From positions 1-41,723 of IMG/VR virus record IMGVR_UViG_3300037248_000020: DNA of 41,723 nt. One strand, written 5' to 3'. Under the pieces are notes generated by a model. The model saw only the letters and a program-made list of their open reading frames with translations, did not search any database and was not told where the DNA came from. The DNA is from a virus. Of this stretch, positions 1 through 8,356 are shown one piece after another. How positions within the stretch are numbered: position 1 is the stretch's first letter; each line of letters begins with the position of its first letter. The position numbers were made by a program, and so were the translations under genes.

Positions 1-195
1 CGGTGTCGCCCGCGAGCGTCGAGGATCCCCCGCCGCCGGCGCCGGTTCCGCCCTGGATCTGGAAGTTCGTCCCGTCGTAAACGACCGTGATGATCTGTCC
101 GGCCGTGATGTCGCCCGTCACGAGCGCGGTCGTTCCGTTTTTCTTGATCGGGATTGCCGAGCCGCCATTGACCGTGAGCGTGCTCGCTCCGCTGT
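1..195. repeat. Left copy of 195-bp terminal direct repeat
   Basis: Bases 1-195 match 41529-41723, with a single difference (C at 68, T at 41596). Both copies lie inside the same tail-fibre reading frame, and joining base 1 to base 41528 keeps the frame exactly. This is the overlap of a circular or circularly permuted genome rather than a separate repeat element. The one mismatch suggests population variation or a sequencing error. Confidence 0.9.
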
Positions 196-709
196 TCGCG
201 TTGCTCGCTTTGAAGATGACCTCGGCGCCGGCGACGATCGTCGGAACCGGGGAGAGCGTGACGACGTACGCATTCGCCGCGCCGGTGTCCGCGGCGTACA
301 CGTACGAGTTTTGCTCGACGCCCGCTTGCGATGCAGCTCCCGCGCCCGTGACCCCTGTCCACGCCGAGCCGTTCCAGAAATAGACCGTCGTGTCGGCGAC
401 GTTGTAGACGAGGACCCCGTTCGCGGCCGCGTAGAACTCCCACTCGCCCGACAGAGCCGCGGGGTTGTCGGTCGTCCAGATCGCGACCGCGTTGTCGTGT
501 CCCGCCCATGCGCCCGTTCCGGTCGGTTTGACGATGTGAGCGTCGCCGTTTGCCGGCGAGCCTGGGGGAGCTGAGAGAGTTTTGTCGAGGACGCTGCACA
601 TTAAGAGCGCATCGATCGCGCGGAGGAAAGTCCGAAAGTTCGAGTCGAAACCGTCGCCCGTGAGAGCGTTGATCATCAGTCCGCGCCGAGGTCCGTTTGT
701 TACGCTCAT
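1..709 (-). CDS. Tail fibre protein, N-terminal part (continues at right end of window)
   Basis: The gene starts at 709 with ATG, preceded by GGAGG, in a 4-base ATGA overlap with the tail-tip gene. It runs off the left edge without a stop and continues in frame at 41528-40678, giving 519 residues in all. The first 120 or so residues resemble the DUF2793 domain of phage fibres (GDAHIVKPTGTGAWAGHDNA, then WEFYAAANGVLVYN and VYFWNGSAW). This domain commonly attaches short fibres to the tail tip. A Gly/Ser/Thr-rich shaft follows (STLTVNGG, IPIKKNG). It is the last gene of the tail operon, the usual place for a receptor-binding fibre. Attachment to the tail tip is inferred from family and position. 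Confidence 0.85.
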   Translation of the reverse strand, partial: MSVTNGPRRGLMINALTGDGFDSNFRTFLRAIDALLMCSVLDKTLSAPPGSPANGDAHIVKPTGTGAWAGHDNAVAIWTTDNPAALSGEWEFYAAANGVLVYNVADTTVYFWNGSAWTGVTGAGAASQAGVEQNSYVYAADTGAANAYVVTLSPVPTIVAGAEVIFKASNANSGASTLTVNGGSAIPIKKNGTTALVTGDITAGQIITVVYDGTNFQIQGGTGAGGGGSSTLAGDT

Positions 710-3483
710 GCCTGTATCCCTCCGAAAAATTTTCCAAAGTCGAGACCGAATCCCGTCATCTCGAACGTCAAGCTCTGAAACTGAAAACAGTCGAGCGCGT
801 TCGCGTTCGAGTAGATCTCGAGCGTCACGGGTCCGAGTCCGCCGTCCGACATGCGATCGGCGCCGGCGTATGTGAACGGTGAGGTCGCGGGGTTCACGGT
901 CCGGATCGTCACGCTCGCGATCACGACGACGACTTTGAAAACCTGTCCCACTTCGCCCGTGATGTCGCTCTGATCCTGATGCACCATTACAGCCGCGGCC
1001 GCTTGCGTGAGTCGGTTCCGCGAACTCCAGGAGATGATCACGTCGCCGAGCGTCGTCGTGTAGCGGAACGCGTACGCCGCGCCTTGCTCGCGAATGTTTG
1101 CCGGGGGATACGGTCGCATGAAACGGGACCGCGTCGTAACCGAGACGTAGCTCGCCGAAGTGAGCGGGAACGTTCCAGCATTGTTTTCCGGAAGGAGCTT
1201 CGCCTGGACCGTCTGATCGGATCCATACGGCGCCGGTTGAGTGAGCCCGATTCCGTCCGTCACGAACAGGACAATCGCTCCCGACGCGTGATCGGCCGGA
1301 ACCGTGTCCAGGACGCCGCGGAGAACTCCAGCGATCGAGATCGTTCCGTCGGAGTTGAGCGTCGTCGTCTCCCAGGAGACAAACTCTTCATCGATGAGTG
1401 CGAGGTTTGTTCCGAGAACGAGCCCGCCGGCGCCGGTACTCACGAGGACGTCGAGATCGATCCCGGTCGCCTGGAGGACGAACCCCGTCGAGTCGAGAGC
1501 CGGCGTCGAGGCGAGATAGGGTCCCTGGAGGAGACCGATCGGAGTGAACCCCGTGTTCTCGTTCGTCTCGGTGTCGGTCCCGCTCACGGGTTGATACACG
1601 AGATATTTTTGATCCGTCCCCTCGCCGCGCGCGACGAGCGTCATCGCGTAGATCGCCGCGGTCGGTGCGAGCTGAAGCGGAACTTCCTCGAGCCGCTCAA
1701 ATGGGGGCATCGTCGGAGCTCCGGTCGGATTGACCCATCCCGACGCGGGAGGGGGATCGTACACGGTGTAATTGAGTCCGAAGATGTCCTCGACGGCGTC
1801 GATCGTGATCTTTCCGGCCGAGACTTCGCCGTAGCCGATCCGGATGATCCGGAAGACTTCGCTCACGATCCCGAGCGGGACCCAAGTGAGTTTGAACACT
1901 CCGCCGATCCGCCAGCTCCACGCCGCGCGGTTGACCGTGAGCGTGACCTTCGCGATCGGATAAGTGAACCCCATGAGACATCGCGCGGCGACGAGCGCGG
2001 CCGATGATCCGTTCGAGAGCCCGTTGAACGTGAGGTTCTCGGTCCGGACTTCCGCGGTGATCGTGATGTTCCCGTTATCTTCGGCCTTGATGACCCGAAC
2101 GTTAAAATCCTGCGAGCGGTCGATGTACGAGAGCGAGACCTGATTCGAAGTCTCGAGCCAGGACGGCCGAGAAAATTGAATTTTCTCGATGTCGTCGACG
2201 TCGATCTCGTCGAGCGTCGTCGGATCGTAATCGGCGCGCGCGAGCTTGAGCGTCCAGAGTCCGGTCGCCATATCGACATAGACGACGCCGTCGATGTGAC
2301 GAAGGATCTCCCCGATGAGCTGATCGGCCGTTTGCTGCGAGTCGAACAGCATCGAGACGCCGAGCCCCTCGGTCGCGAGAGTCGTCGCCGCGCTCGAGAA
2401 CGACACGGGATCGATCCGTCCCGGGAGTACTCCGAGCCCGTATCGCGCGTTTGTTAGAAGGTCATAGATCGCGAACGCGCCGTTCGCGTCCCCGTTGATG
2501 TTCGCGATCCCCGCTCCCATTGCGAGCGGATCCGGACATCGTCGGACGACGAAGAGAAACGGCCGCGGCGACGCCGAGATCCCGACATAAAACGTGTCCA
2601 GGACGGCGTACGAGATTCCGCGATAGTTCGGCGAGTTGCGCGCGGTGAGCGTCCCGATCGTCCAGAAGTCCCCAGGAGAAAAGTCGATCGAGCCCGTCTG
2701 GATCGTGAAATTGATTTTCGACGAACCGAACGCGAATCCCGCAAACGCGCAAGTATTGCCGAGCGAGTCGGAGATCAGACCGGAGATCGAGCCGACGACG
2801 GTGAACTCGCGCGCCATGAAATACGGTCGCGTGCTGTCGTGCGTGTAAATGATGTTGGTCGCGGTGATCGTGATCGTCTCATTCAAAGCTCCGGACCCTG
2901 GGGAAACGAACGCGAGCCCGCCGTTCCCGACTCCGGTGAAAGCTGGAGGGACTCCGCCTTCCTGGAACGCGGTCGCGGTTTGATATTTCGAGAGGCGCGG
3001 ATCGCCGTTCTGAGTTTGCGTCCCGTGATAGAAGTACAGATTCCCGCGGAGCCCGCCTTGTCCGTTTGGCGTTCCCCCGAAAAAAAAGTTTTGATCGACG
3101 AAGAGATGTCGCGGATCCCGCGCGCCGTCGTCGAAGGAAAACGGGACTTGTCTTCCGTCGCACTCGAGCGAGATAAACGCGTCGATCTCCCCTTGCGAGA
3201 GCGCGTACTGGACGCTGAGAAGATATTTGAACCCGACGGTCGTCTTCGAGAACAGTCCCGAGCTCTGTTTGATCGGGATCGTTTTGAGGTTCCCCCACCA
3301 TACGGTATTTCCTCCGCCGATCTTCACGGTCCCGAACGCGACCGGGATCGCGCGCCCCTGGGTCGCGGTCGGAAGTTGAAAGTCGCCGAGCGACGAGGCG
3401 AGCGGTCCGTTCTGCCGCGGCCGCAAAAGCATTGTGATCACGGTCGTCGCGATCATGACGATGAGCATTATCAGAATGAACAT
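706..3483 (-). CDS. Tail-tip / host-specificity protein (lambda J-like position)
   Basis: This 925-residue protein is the largest in the tail module. It begins with a hydrophobic stretch of about 20 residues, then a region with RAIPVAFGTVKIGG and TVWWGN, a pattern seen at the start of many siphophage tail-tip hub proteins. The rest is predicted beta-rich, with repeated Gly/Asn/Thr segments. The start ATG overlaps the stop of the BR0599-family gene (TAATG), and its stop overlaps the fibre start (ATGA). Lying between the gpL-like and fibre genes, it is the best candidate for the central hub or receptor-contacting baseplate protein. The hydrophobic N terminus is unusual for a structural protein and may be membrane-interacting during DNA entry; that is inference. 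Confidence 0.75.
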   Translation of the reverse strand: MFILIMLIVMIATTVITMLLRPRQNGPLASSLGDFQLPTATQGRAIPVAFGTVKIGGGNTVWWGNLKTIPIKQSSGLFSKTTVGFKYLLSVQYALSQGEIDAFISLECDGRQVPFSFDDGARDPRHLFVDQNFFFGGTPNGQGGLRGNLYFYHGTQTQNGDPRLSKYQTATAFQEGGVPPAFTGVGNGGLAFVSPGSGALNETITITATNIIYTHDSTRPYFMAREFTVVGSISGLISDSLGNTCAFAGFAFGSSKINFTIQTGSIDFSPGDFWTIGTLTARNSPNYRGISYAVLDTFYVGISASPRPFLFVVRRCPDPLAMGAGIANINGDANGAFAIYDLLTNARYGLGVLPGRIDPVSFSSAATTLATEGLGVSMLFDSQQTADQLIGEILRHIDGVVYVDMATGLWTLKLARADYDPTTLDEIDVDDIEKIQFSRPSWLETSNQVSLSYIDRSQDFNVRVIKAEDNGNITITAEVRTENLTFNGLSNGSSAALVAARCLMGFTYPIAKVTLTVNRAAWSWRIGGVFKLTWVPLGIVSEVFRIIRIGYGEVSAGKITIDAVEDIFGLNYTVYDPPPASGWVNPTGAPTMPPFERLEEVPLQLAPTAAIYAMTLVARGEGTDQKYLVYQPVSGTDTETNENTGFTPIGLLQGPYLASTPALDSTGFVLQATGIDLDVLVSTGAGGLVLGTNLALIDEEFVSWETTTLNSDGTISIAGVLRGVLDTVPADHASGAIVLFVTDGIGLTQPAPYGSDQTVQAKLLPENNAGTFPLTSASYVSVTTRSRFMRPYPPANIREQGAAYAFRYTTTLGDVIISWSSRNRLTQAAAAVMVHQDQSDITGEVGQVFKVVVVIASVTIRTVNPATSPFTYAGADRMSDGGLGPVTLEIYSNANALDCFQFQSLTFEMTGFGLDFGKFFGGIQA

Positions 3484-4280
3484 TAGGAGAGACTCGTCGA
3501 CCCATCGAAGGGATTGATTAGCGGGACCAGGTCGAACCCCAAAAAATTCGGGGTGTTGTTATAGCCGGAGCATGCGGGATACGTGTGAGCGCAGCCGGCG
3601 ACGGCCGAGCACGCCGCGCCGACGGTGAGGTTCGCGATCCCCGACATAAGCCGGATCGTATCCCCCGTGTGAGCGAGTATCGCGCGGACCGTGTTCCCCA
3701 GAATGAAATAGCCCGACTTGAGCGAGTCGGGGATCGAGCCGAACGCGGGAACGGTGATCAGCGTTCCAGTCGAATCGATCGCGCTCACGGCGCCGGCGTA
3801 CGTGTGGAGCGCGAGATTGATCCCGCATCCTGGATCCCCGAAGACGTGATTACAAAGTCCCTGATAGAGCTCTTTTGGGATTTTGCGATTGAGGATGTAC
3901 TTGTCCGATCGGCAAGTGAGCTCACACTCGTCGGTGAACAAGCTCGAGGCGACCGAGCCGACATAGAACGTGACGACCTCGGTGTCGCCGAAGTGTCCGG
4001 CGAACGCGGTGAGCTGGACTGGAGCCGGCGGAAGTCCCGGGAGGAAGAGTTGAGCGAGAGGATGCGCGCTCGGGATATAGACCTTGATCATCCCCGAGTC
4101 GACCTCCGCGGTCTCTTCCATCTCTTCGCGCCGGAGCGTCGTCGAGATGTACGTGTCGCCGAGGTACTCGATCGCGACGTCGGCCGATGTGAGCAGAAAA
4201 ACCGCGCCCGTCGTTTCGAAGCGATAGATCTCCCAGGGAATACCGGACGCCTGGGACTTCTCGAGAGAATCGAAACTCAT
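3483..4280 (-). CDS. Phage BR0599-family tail protein (gpL-like, cysteine cluster)
   Basis: The 265-residue protein starts at ATG 4280, one base past the upstream stop. The frame extends upstream into arginine-rich shadow sequence that I exclude. The C-terminal third carries CNHVFGDPGCGINL, CSAVAGC and NTPNFLGFDL, ending near NPFDG, which is the signature of the BR0599/DUF2163 family. Lambda gpL and the gene-transfer-agent relative use a matching four-cysteine set to hold an iron-sulphur cluster in the tail-tip hub. The cysteines here (within CNHVFGDPGC, CSAVAGC and YPACSG) could do the same. Neighbours on both sides are tail-tip genes, consistent with a distal-tail or hub component. Confidence 0.85.
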   Translation of the reverse strand: MSFDSLEKSQASGIPWEIYRFETTGAVFLLTSADVAIEYLGDTYISTTLRREEMEETAEVDSGMIKVYIPSAHPLAQLFLPGLPPAPVQLTAFAGHFGDTEVVTFYVGSVASSLFTDECELTCRSDKYILNRKIPKELYQGLCNHVFGDPGCGINLALHTYAGAVSAIDSTGTLITVPAFGSIPDSLKSGYFILGNTVRAILAHTGDTIRLMSGIANLTVGAACSAVAGCAHTYPACSGYNNTPNFLGFDLVPLINPFDGSTSLS

Positions 4281-4281
4281 T

Positions 4282-5997
4282 TTATGGGACCTCCGTCGGG
4301 ACTTCCTGGAACGTGAGCGAGGTTTGCGCGAGGTCGCTCGAGAACCATTCGATCTCGCTGTCGTCGCTCGCGAGCCGCGCGAGGGTGAGAAACGAGATCT
4401 GGGTCGTAGCCTTCGCGAAGGCTTTTCCCGTCGCGGCCGCGAGCGTGAGCAGCTCGGTCCCGTCGCCGTTATCGGCCGCGGCCGTGACTTGCGCGTAGAC
4501 GTTCCCGCTTCCATCGATCGGGATGAATGCGAGATACTGTCGCGCCTTCGAGGGGAACAAAAATCGCGAGTAGAACTCGGACGCGATCGTGATCCCGGTG
4601 TCGATCGCGCCGACGTCGTTCACGAGGACGAGATCTTGATCCCACGTCGGGATCCAGAAGTCGCGGAGCTGTCCGAACTGTCCGAGGAGAAACGCGCGGA
4701 GCTTCGTCACGGCCGCGTGATTCGCGAGATACCAGGGAAACTCTTGCTCGACGACGGACGTCTGTCCTTTCGGGACGGCCGAGATCGGTCCGATCTTCGG
4801 ATCGAGGATCGCGATCGAGCGGTTATACGTTCGGTTGAGATCCGAGACCCAGTTCGGCATCTGCTCGAGGACGGGGAACCCCTTGAACATCGGGAGAGTG
4901 TTCGTCGGCGTCGGCGCCGGTTGCTGCGCTTCGCCCGTGAACTCGAGCTCGATCGAGTCCGCTCCGCTCCAGAGGCGATCGATTTTTAGCGACGGCGAGA
5001 GCCGCGCGAGAAAACACGGCATCACAAGCGTCGACAGACCGGCGAACCATGAGAACTGAGTCGGCGAGCTCGTCGTGACATGATCCGAGGCGACGGCGTC
5101 GATCGTGAGCGCTTCGAACGTGAACTCGTCGACCCACACGATCACGATCCCGCCGGCCGCAAACTGTCGATCGGTCGTATCACACGGGATCGAGAACGAG
5201 CCCGCCGGCGTGTCGTCGGTGAGCCCTGTCGCATCCTGCCACCAGGGGACCGCGTACGGTTGCGATTGCCATCCCCAAACGAGCGACTCCATGCCGGCCG
5301 CGTTGCGCGCATTGAGCGCGGTCGCGCGAAACTTGAGCCCGCGCCTCGGCATCTGTCGGAGCGCGCGTCGCTGTTCGTTGTCGCTGTACGCTTTGAAAAC
5401 GTCGGTCAGAAACGAGATCGACTCTTTCACGCTCGACGCCCAATCGGGAGCGACGGAGAAAACCGTGATTCTCGAGCCGGTCACTAGGCAATCGGTTCCC
5501 GTGATCCCTGGGAACGTAAAGACGATGTCCTGATTGACTGACACGGGTCCCGCACTCGGGACGGTCGCTTGATAGATGCGCGAGTCGAGAGCGCCAAAGG
5601 CGAGCGGTTCCCCGTAAGGATCCGCGATCGATAAACCGCCGGATCCAGTGATCGCGATCGCGGTGAGTGTCTTCGGAGAGTTGCGAAACGTGTTCCAGAC
5701 CTCGACGGCGAACTGAGTCGCGGTGATCACGTATCCGAGAGCACTCACGCGCGGGATGACGATCACTCGCCCGAAAAGCAGCCCGCCGAATAGCTCTTGA
5801 ACGACTCCCGCGAACGCGTAGTGAACGGCCGCGACGACGGGTTCCGAAGTTCCCGACGACGCATCGATCGCGCTCGAGGCAAGCGAGAGCGGCCAGCTCG
5901 TGAGCTCCTGGGTCGCGCCCGTGACGTCCGCCGAGCGGCCGCTCGGCGAGAGCTCGAGCGGTTGATTCGTGAAGTCGGTCCCCGTGAAGTTCGCCAT
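4282..5997 (-). CDS. Minor tail protein (distal tail / tail assembly)
   Basis: This 571-residue protein begins MANFTGTDF behind a TAGGA ribosome-binding site. The central WGWQSQPYAVPWWQD segment and the C-terminal LRAFLLGQFGQLRDFWIPTWDQDLVLV stretch (quoted parts: FLLGQFGQLRDFWIPTW) are typical of phage tail proteins encoded just before BR0599-family genes. In such modules the protein is thought to build the distal tail around the hub. No catalytic motif is visible. The one-base gap to the next start implies translational coupling. Confidence 0.7.
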   Translation of the reverse strand: MANFTGTDFTNQPLELSPSGRSADVTGATQELTSWPLSLASSAIDASSGTSEPVVAAVHYAFAGVVQELFGGLLFGRVIVIPRVSALGYVITATQFAVEVWNTFRNSPKTLTAIAITGSGGLSIADPYGEPLAFGALDSRIYQATVPSAGPVSVNQDIVFTFPGITGTDCLVTGSRITVFSVAPDWASSVKESISFLTDVFKAYSDNEQRRALRQMPRRGLKFRATALNARNAAGMESLVWGWQSQPYAVPWWQDATGLTDDTPAGSFSIPCDTTDRQFAAGGIVIVWVDEFTFEALTIDAVASDHVTTSSPTQFSWFAGLSTLVMPCFLARLSPSLKIDRLWSGADSIELEFTGEAQQPAPTPTNTLPMFKGFPVLEQMPNWVSDLNRTYNRSIAILDPKIGPISAVPKGQTSVVEQEFPWYLANHAAVTKLRAFLLGQFGQLRDFWIPTWDQDLVLVNDVGAIDTGITIASEFYSRFLFPSKARQYLAFIPIDGSGNVYAQVTAAADNGDGTELLTLAAATGKAFAKATTQISFLTLARLASDDSEIEWFSSDLAQTSLTFQEVPTEVP

Positions 5998-6003
5998 TTT
6001 TTC

Positions 6004-6114
6004 CTATCGCTTGCGGGTTCGGCGCCGACGAGCTCGCAAGTCGGGCTCAACTAGGTCGCGGGACTCCGGAGCTCCGGACCGCATGAACGAAACACACTCC
6101 CAGGTATCACTCAT
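6004..6114 (-). CDS. Possible 36-residue protein filling a tail-module gap
   Basis: An open frame of 36 codons starts with ATG at 6114, four bases after a GAGG motif, and stops with TAG at 6004, just before the next gene's ribosome-binding site. The product starts MSDTWECVSFM and ends in a run of Arg/Lys (RARRRRTRKR). It fills nearly the whole 123-bp gap between two tail genes. I do not recognise it. Its fit to the spacing is the main support, and the basic tail may simply reflect GC-rich sequence. Confidence 0.4.
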   Translation of the reverse strand: MSDTWECVSFMRSGAPESRDLVEPDLRARRRRTRKR

Positions 6115-6120
6115 AAAGCC

Positions 6121-7161
6121 TCAGACCTTGAGGACCGCGAAGTTCGGGAACATCTTGTAAGTACTCGCGCCGAGCGCGTACTCGCCCGCGGGAACGAATC
6201 CGTTTCCGACGCCGTTCGAGAAAAAGATCATCGGGAGTGAGCCGATCAGCGAGAACGGTCCCGTCGATCCGCTCGAGCCGTCGCGACCGACCCACCATAA
6301 AACCGGGAGCAAGTTCACGCGGCCGTCGAGTTGGCTCGTCTGTTGGTACTGGAACTGATGAGGATCGGCGCCGAGGGTGTCGGGACCGATCGCGTATCTC
6401 GGGATCGACGAGCTCGGAGTCGTTCCGCCTCGAATCCCGTCCGACGCGACGACGGAGCTCGTTCCGGTTCGTCCCGTGAATCCCAAGTTCGCCCCGGCGT
6501 TGTCGCTGATCGCGATCCATTTTCCGGTGAACGAGTCGGAGTTGCATAACACGAACGCCGCGGGAGATGCGTTCGCATCATTGAGAGATCCAGGACACGG
6601 CGAAGTCTCCGTCGACCCTGGAGTGTTCAAGGGGTTTGATCGGGAGCTCGCATAGTAGCCGCTCGAGCTCGCTCCGAAGTACATCCCGCCCGTCCAGCTC
6701 CCGACCTTCGCGAGCGAGATCCCCCAGAAGAGATATTCGAACAGACCGGGGGTTTTCTCGAGGACGAGCGCGACGTTATCGCCCGCGGTGTCGGCGAAAA
6801 AATAGTAGTTCGAGAACGGGCCCGCGGAGAGGTTCATCCCGCATCCGACGACGTTCGAGGTCGCACTCCCGACCGGGGGGTTCCCCGGTTGAGCGTCCCA
6901 GGCGCCGGACCCGCTGAAACTCGTCGAGAGAAAAAGAGAGAGAGCCGTTCCGAGCGCGTCGTTTTCATTAGTCGAGCTCCAGGTCCGCTCCCCGACGGCC
7001 GCGCGAAAATGAACATAGACGCCGTTTTTGTGAAGATGCGACTCCCATCCGAGCCCCGCGGCCGCGCTCTTGTCGCTCGTCCAGCCGATCGAGACGAGCC
7101 ACGTCGCGAAGGTTTGCAGTAGATTGACCGGAGACGTCGGAACTCCCGTTGCATAGCTCAT
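6121..7161 (-). CDS. Virion structural protein A
   Basis: The 346-residue protein begins MSYATGVPTSPVNLLQTFAT and is rich in Gly, Ser, Tyr and Trp with no catalytic motif. It resembles the tail-associated proteins found between tape measure and tail tip in YuA-like and D3112-like siphophages. Its start region (NLLQTFATWLVSIGW) parallels that of the next upstream gene (DLLNQLDTFLTSQGM), and both contain gel-like aromatic strands such as NLLPVLWWVGRDG. The two may therefore be diverged paralogues. It lies 10 bp downstream of that gene, in the same operon. Confidence 0.65.
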   Translation of the reverse strand: MSYATGVPTSPVNLLQTFATWLVSIGWTSDKSAAAGLGWESHLHKNGVYVHFRAAVGERTWSSTNENDALGTALSLFLSTSFSGSGAWDAQPGNPPVGSATSNVVGCGMNLSAGPFSNYYFFADTAGDNVALVLEKTPGLFEYLFWGISLAKVGSWTGGMYFGASSSGYYASSRSNPLNTPGSTETSPCPGSLNDANASPAAFVLCNSDSFTGKWIAISDNAGANLGFTGRTGTSSVVASDGIRGGTTPSSSIPRYAIGPDTLGADPHQFQYQQTSQLDGRVNLLPVLWWVGRDGSSGSTGPFSLIGSLPMIFFSNGVGNGFVPAGEYALGASTYKMFPNFAVLKV

Positions 7162-7171
7162 GCTTCCCCCT

Positions 7172-8356
7172 TTACTGAAGTCGAACGGCGAAGTAATCGA
7201 TCTGAGTCGTCCGGTTCACGTTTTGCACGACGAGCCATAGAGCGAGCCCGCTCGTGATCGTGTTCTCGACCGCTTGCCCGAATCCCGTCACGGCGCCGAT
7301 TCCCTCGAGCTCGCCGTACGTGTTCACGGTGTCGTGCAAGATGACCGGGAGAATCGGATACCCACCGTCGAGACTCGGCCTCCAGTTCGTCATTCCCCCG
7401 TTGTTCGCGTCGGTGTAAGGCCAGAGCCGGCCGAAGTTCGGCTCGCCCCATCCGGAATCGAATCCGCGCCAAACGCCCGTAGCGAGCCGCACGCGGAGTT
7501 GACATCCCGCGTCGGTCGATTTTGCCGGTAGTCCGATCCCCAGGTTCCGGAGCTGATCGCCGACGTAGGACCATCTCCAGGACACGGTTCCGACCCCGGG
7601 CTCGAATCCGATCCCACCGTCCCAGGCCATCGAGCCGGCGACCGCGAGCGGATAAGGGAAGCTCCCAGGAGACGCGTACGGCGCAATGAATCCGAGATAG
7701 CCGACGACGTACACGGTCGAGATCTTCGCGACGACGATCACACGCCGGCCGTTCCCCACAAACCAGTAAGGGATCGTCGAGTTCCAGAGATTCAAAACAG
7801 GCGACGGCGAGCTCTGTCCAGGACCGCCGACGTATCCGGCCTGCTGCTCGAAGACGAGCGAGGGATCGAACGCGGTGAATCCGCCGAGTCTCCAGTTGTA
7901 ATAGTCGCCGCCGACGTTCGAGAACAGCTTCGCGCCGACCAGGATCGCGTCGAGTCCTCCGTTCCCTGGAGCTTGCCAGATCATTTGATCCCCAGAGCTT
8001 CGTCGCTTCGAGGTCCAGGACGGAGTCGTCGCGACGGTAAAAGCGTCGGTCGCGACGAACGCGGTTCCGCCGGCCGTGATCGTGAATTTAATGCGAGTCG
8101 TCACGTACGGCGTCCCGACGACTCCGCTCGCGAGAGCTCCCGAGACCGAGCCCGTGACCGTGAAGTGAGTCGCGTCGGTGAATGCGATCGTGAAGACTTC
8201 CGCGACCGACGCGGATCCGCCGAGCAGTCCGGCGATCGTTCCGTTTCCCGTACCGGCGAACGACGGCGCGAGCGTCATCCCCTGGGACGTCAGAAACGTG
8301 TCGAGCTGATTCAGCAAGTCGGAATAGTCGGTCGCGGTTCCAGTTTGAAAGCTCAT
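7172..8356 (-). CDS. Virion structural protein B
   Basis: The 394-residue protein starts at ATG 8356 in a 4-base overlap with the tape-measure stop. Residues about 200-250 contain IPYWFVGNGRRVIVVAKIST followed by GYLGFIAPYASPGSFPYP, a stretch I recognise from tail proteins of several unrelated siphophages, where it is encoded just after the tape measure. Function is unproven; the position suggests a tail-tip or decoration component. It is probably a distant paralogue of the following gene. Confidence 0.7.
   Translation of the reverse strand: MSFQTGTATDYSDLLNQLDTFLTSQGMTLAPSFAGTGNGTIAGLLGGSASVAEVFTIAFTDATHFTVTGSVSGALASGVVGTPYVTTRIKFTITAGGTAFVATDAFTVATTPSWTSKRRSSGDQMIWQAPGNGGLDAILVGAKLFSNVGGDYYNWRLGGFTAFDPSLVFEQQAGYVGGPGQSSPSPVLNLWNSTIPYWFVGNGRRVIVVAKISTVYVVGYLGFIAPYASPGSFPYPLAVAGSMAWDGGIGFEPGVGTVSWRWSYVGDQLRNLGIGLPAKSTDAGCQLRVRLATGVWRGFDSGWGEPNFGRLWPYTDANNGGMTNWRPSLDGGYPILPVILHDTVNTYGELEGIGAVTGFGQAVENTITSGLALWLVVQNVNRTTQIDYFAVRLQ

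Noticed and set aside
1801-1860. Frequent CGATCG/GCGATCGC as the cyanobacterial HIP1 repeat
   Set aside because: GATC occurs in many contexts (TGATCC, CGATCT, GGATCG), and full GCGATCGC is only occasional, so HIP1 and a cyanobacterial host are not supported.
3483-4514. Longer BR0599-family frame starting at 4514
   Set aside because: The first 78 codons are Arg/Ser-rich shadow of the upstream tail gene. ATG 4280 fits the one-base spacing used in this operon.
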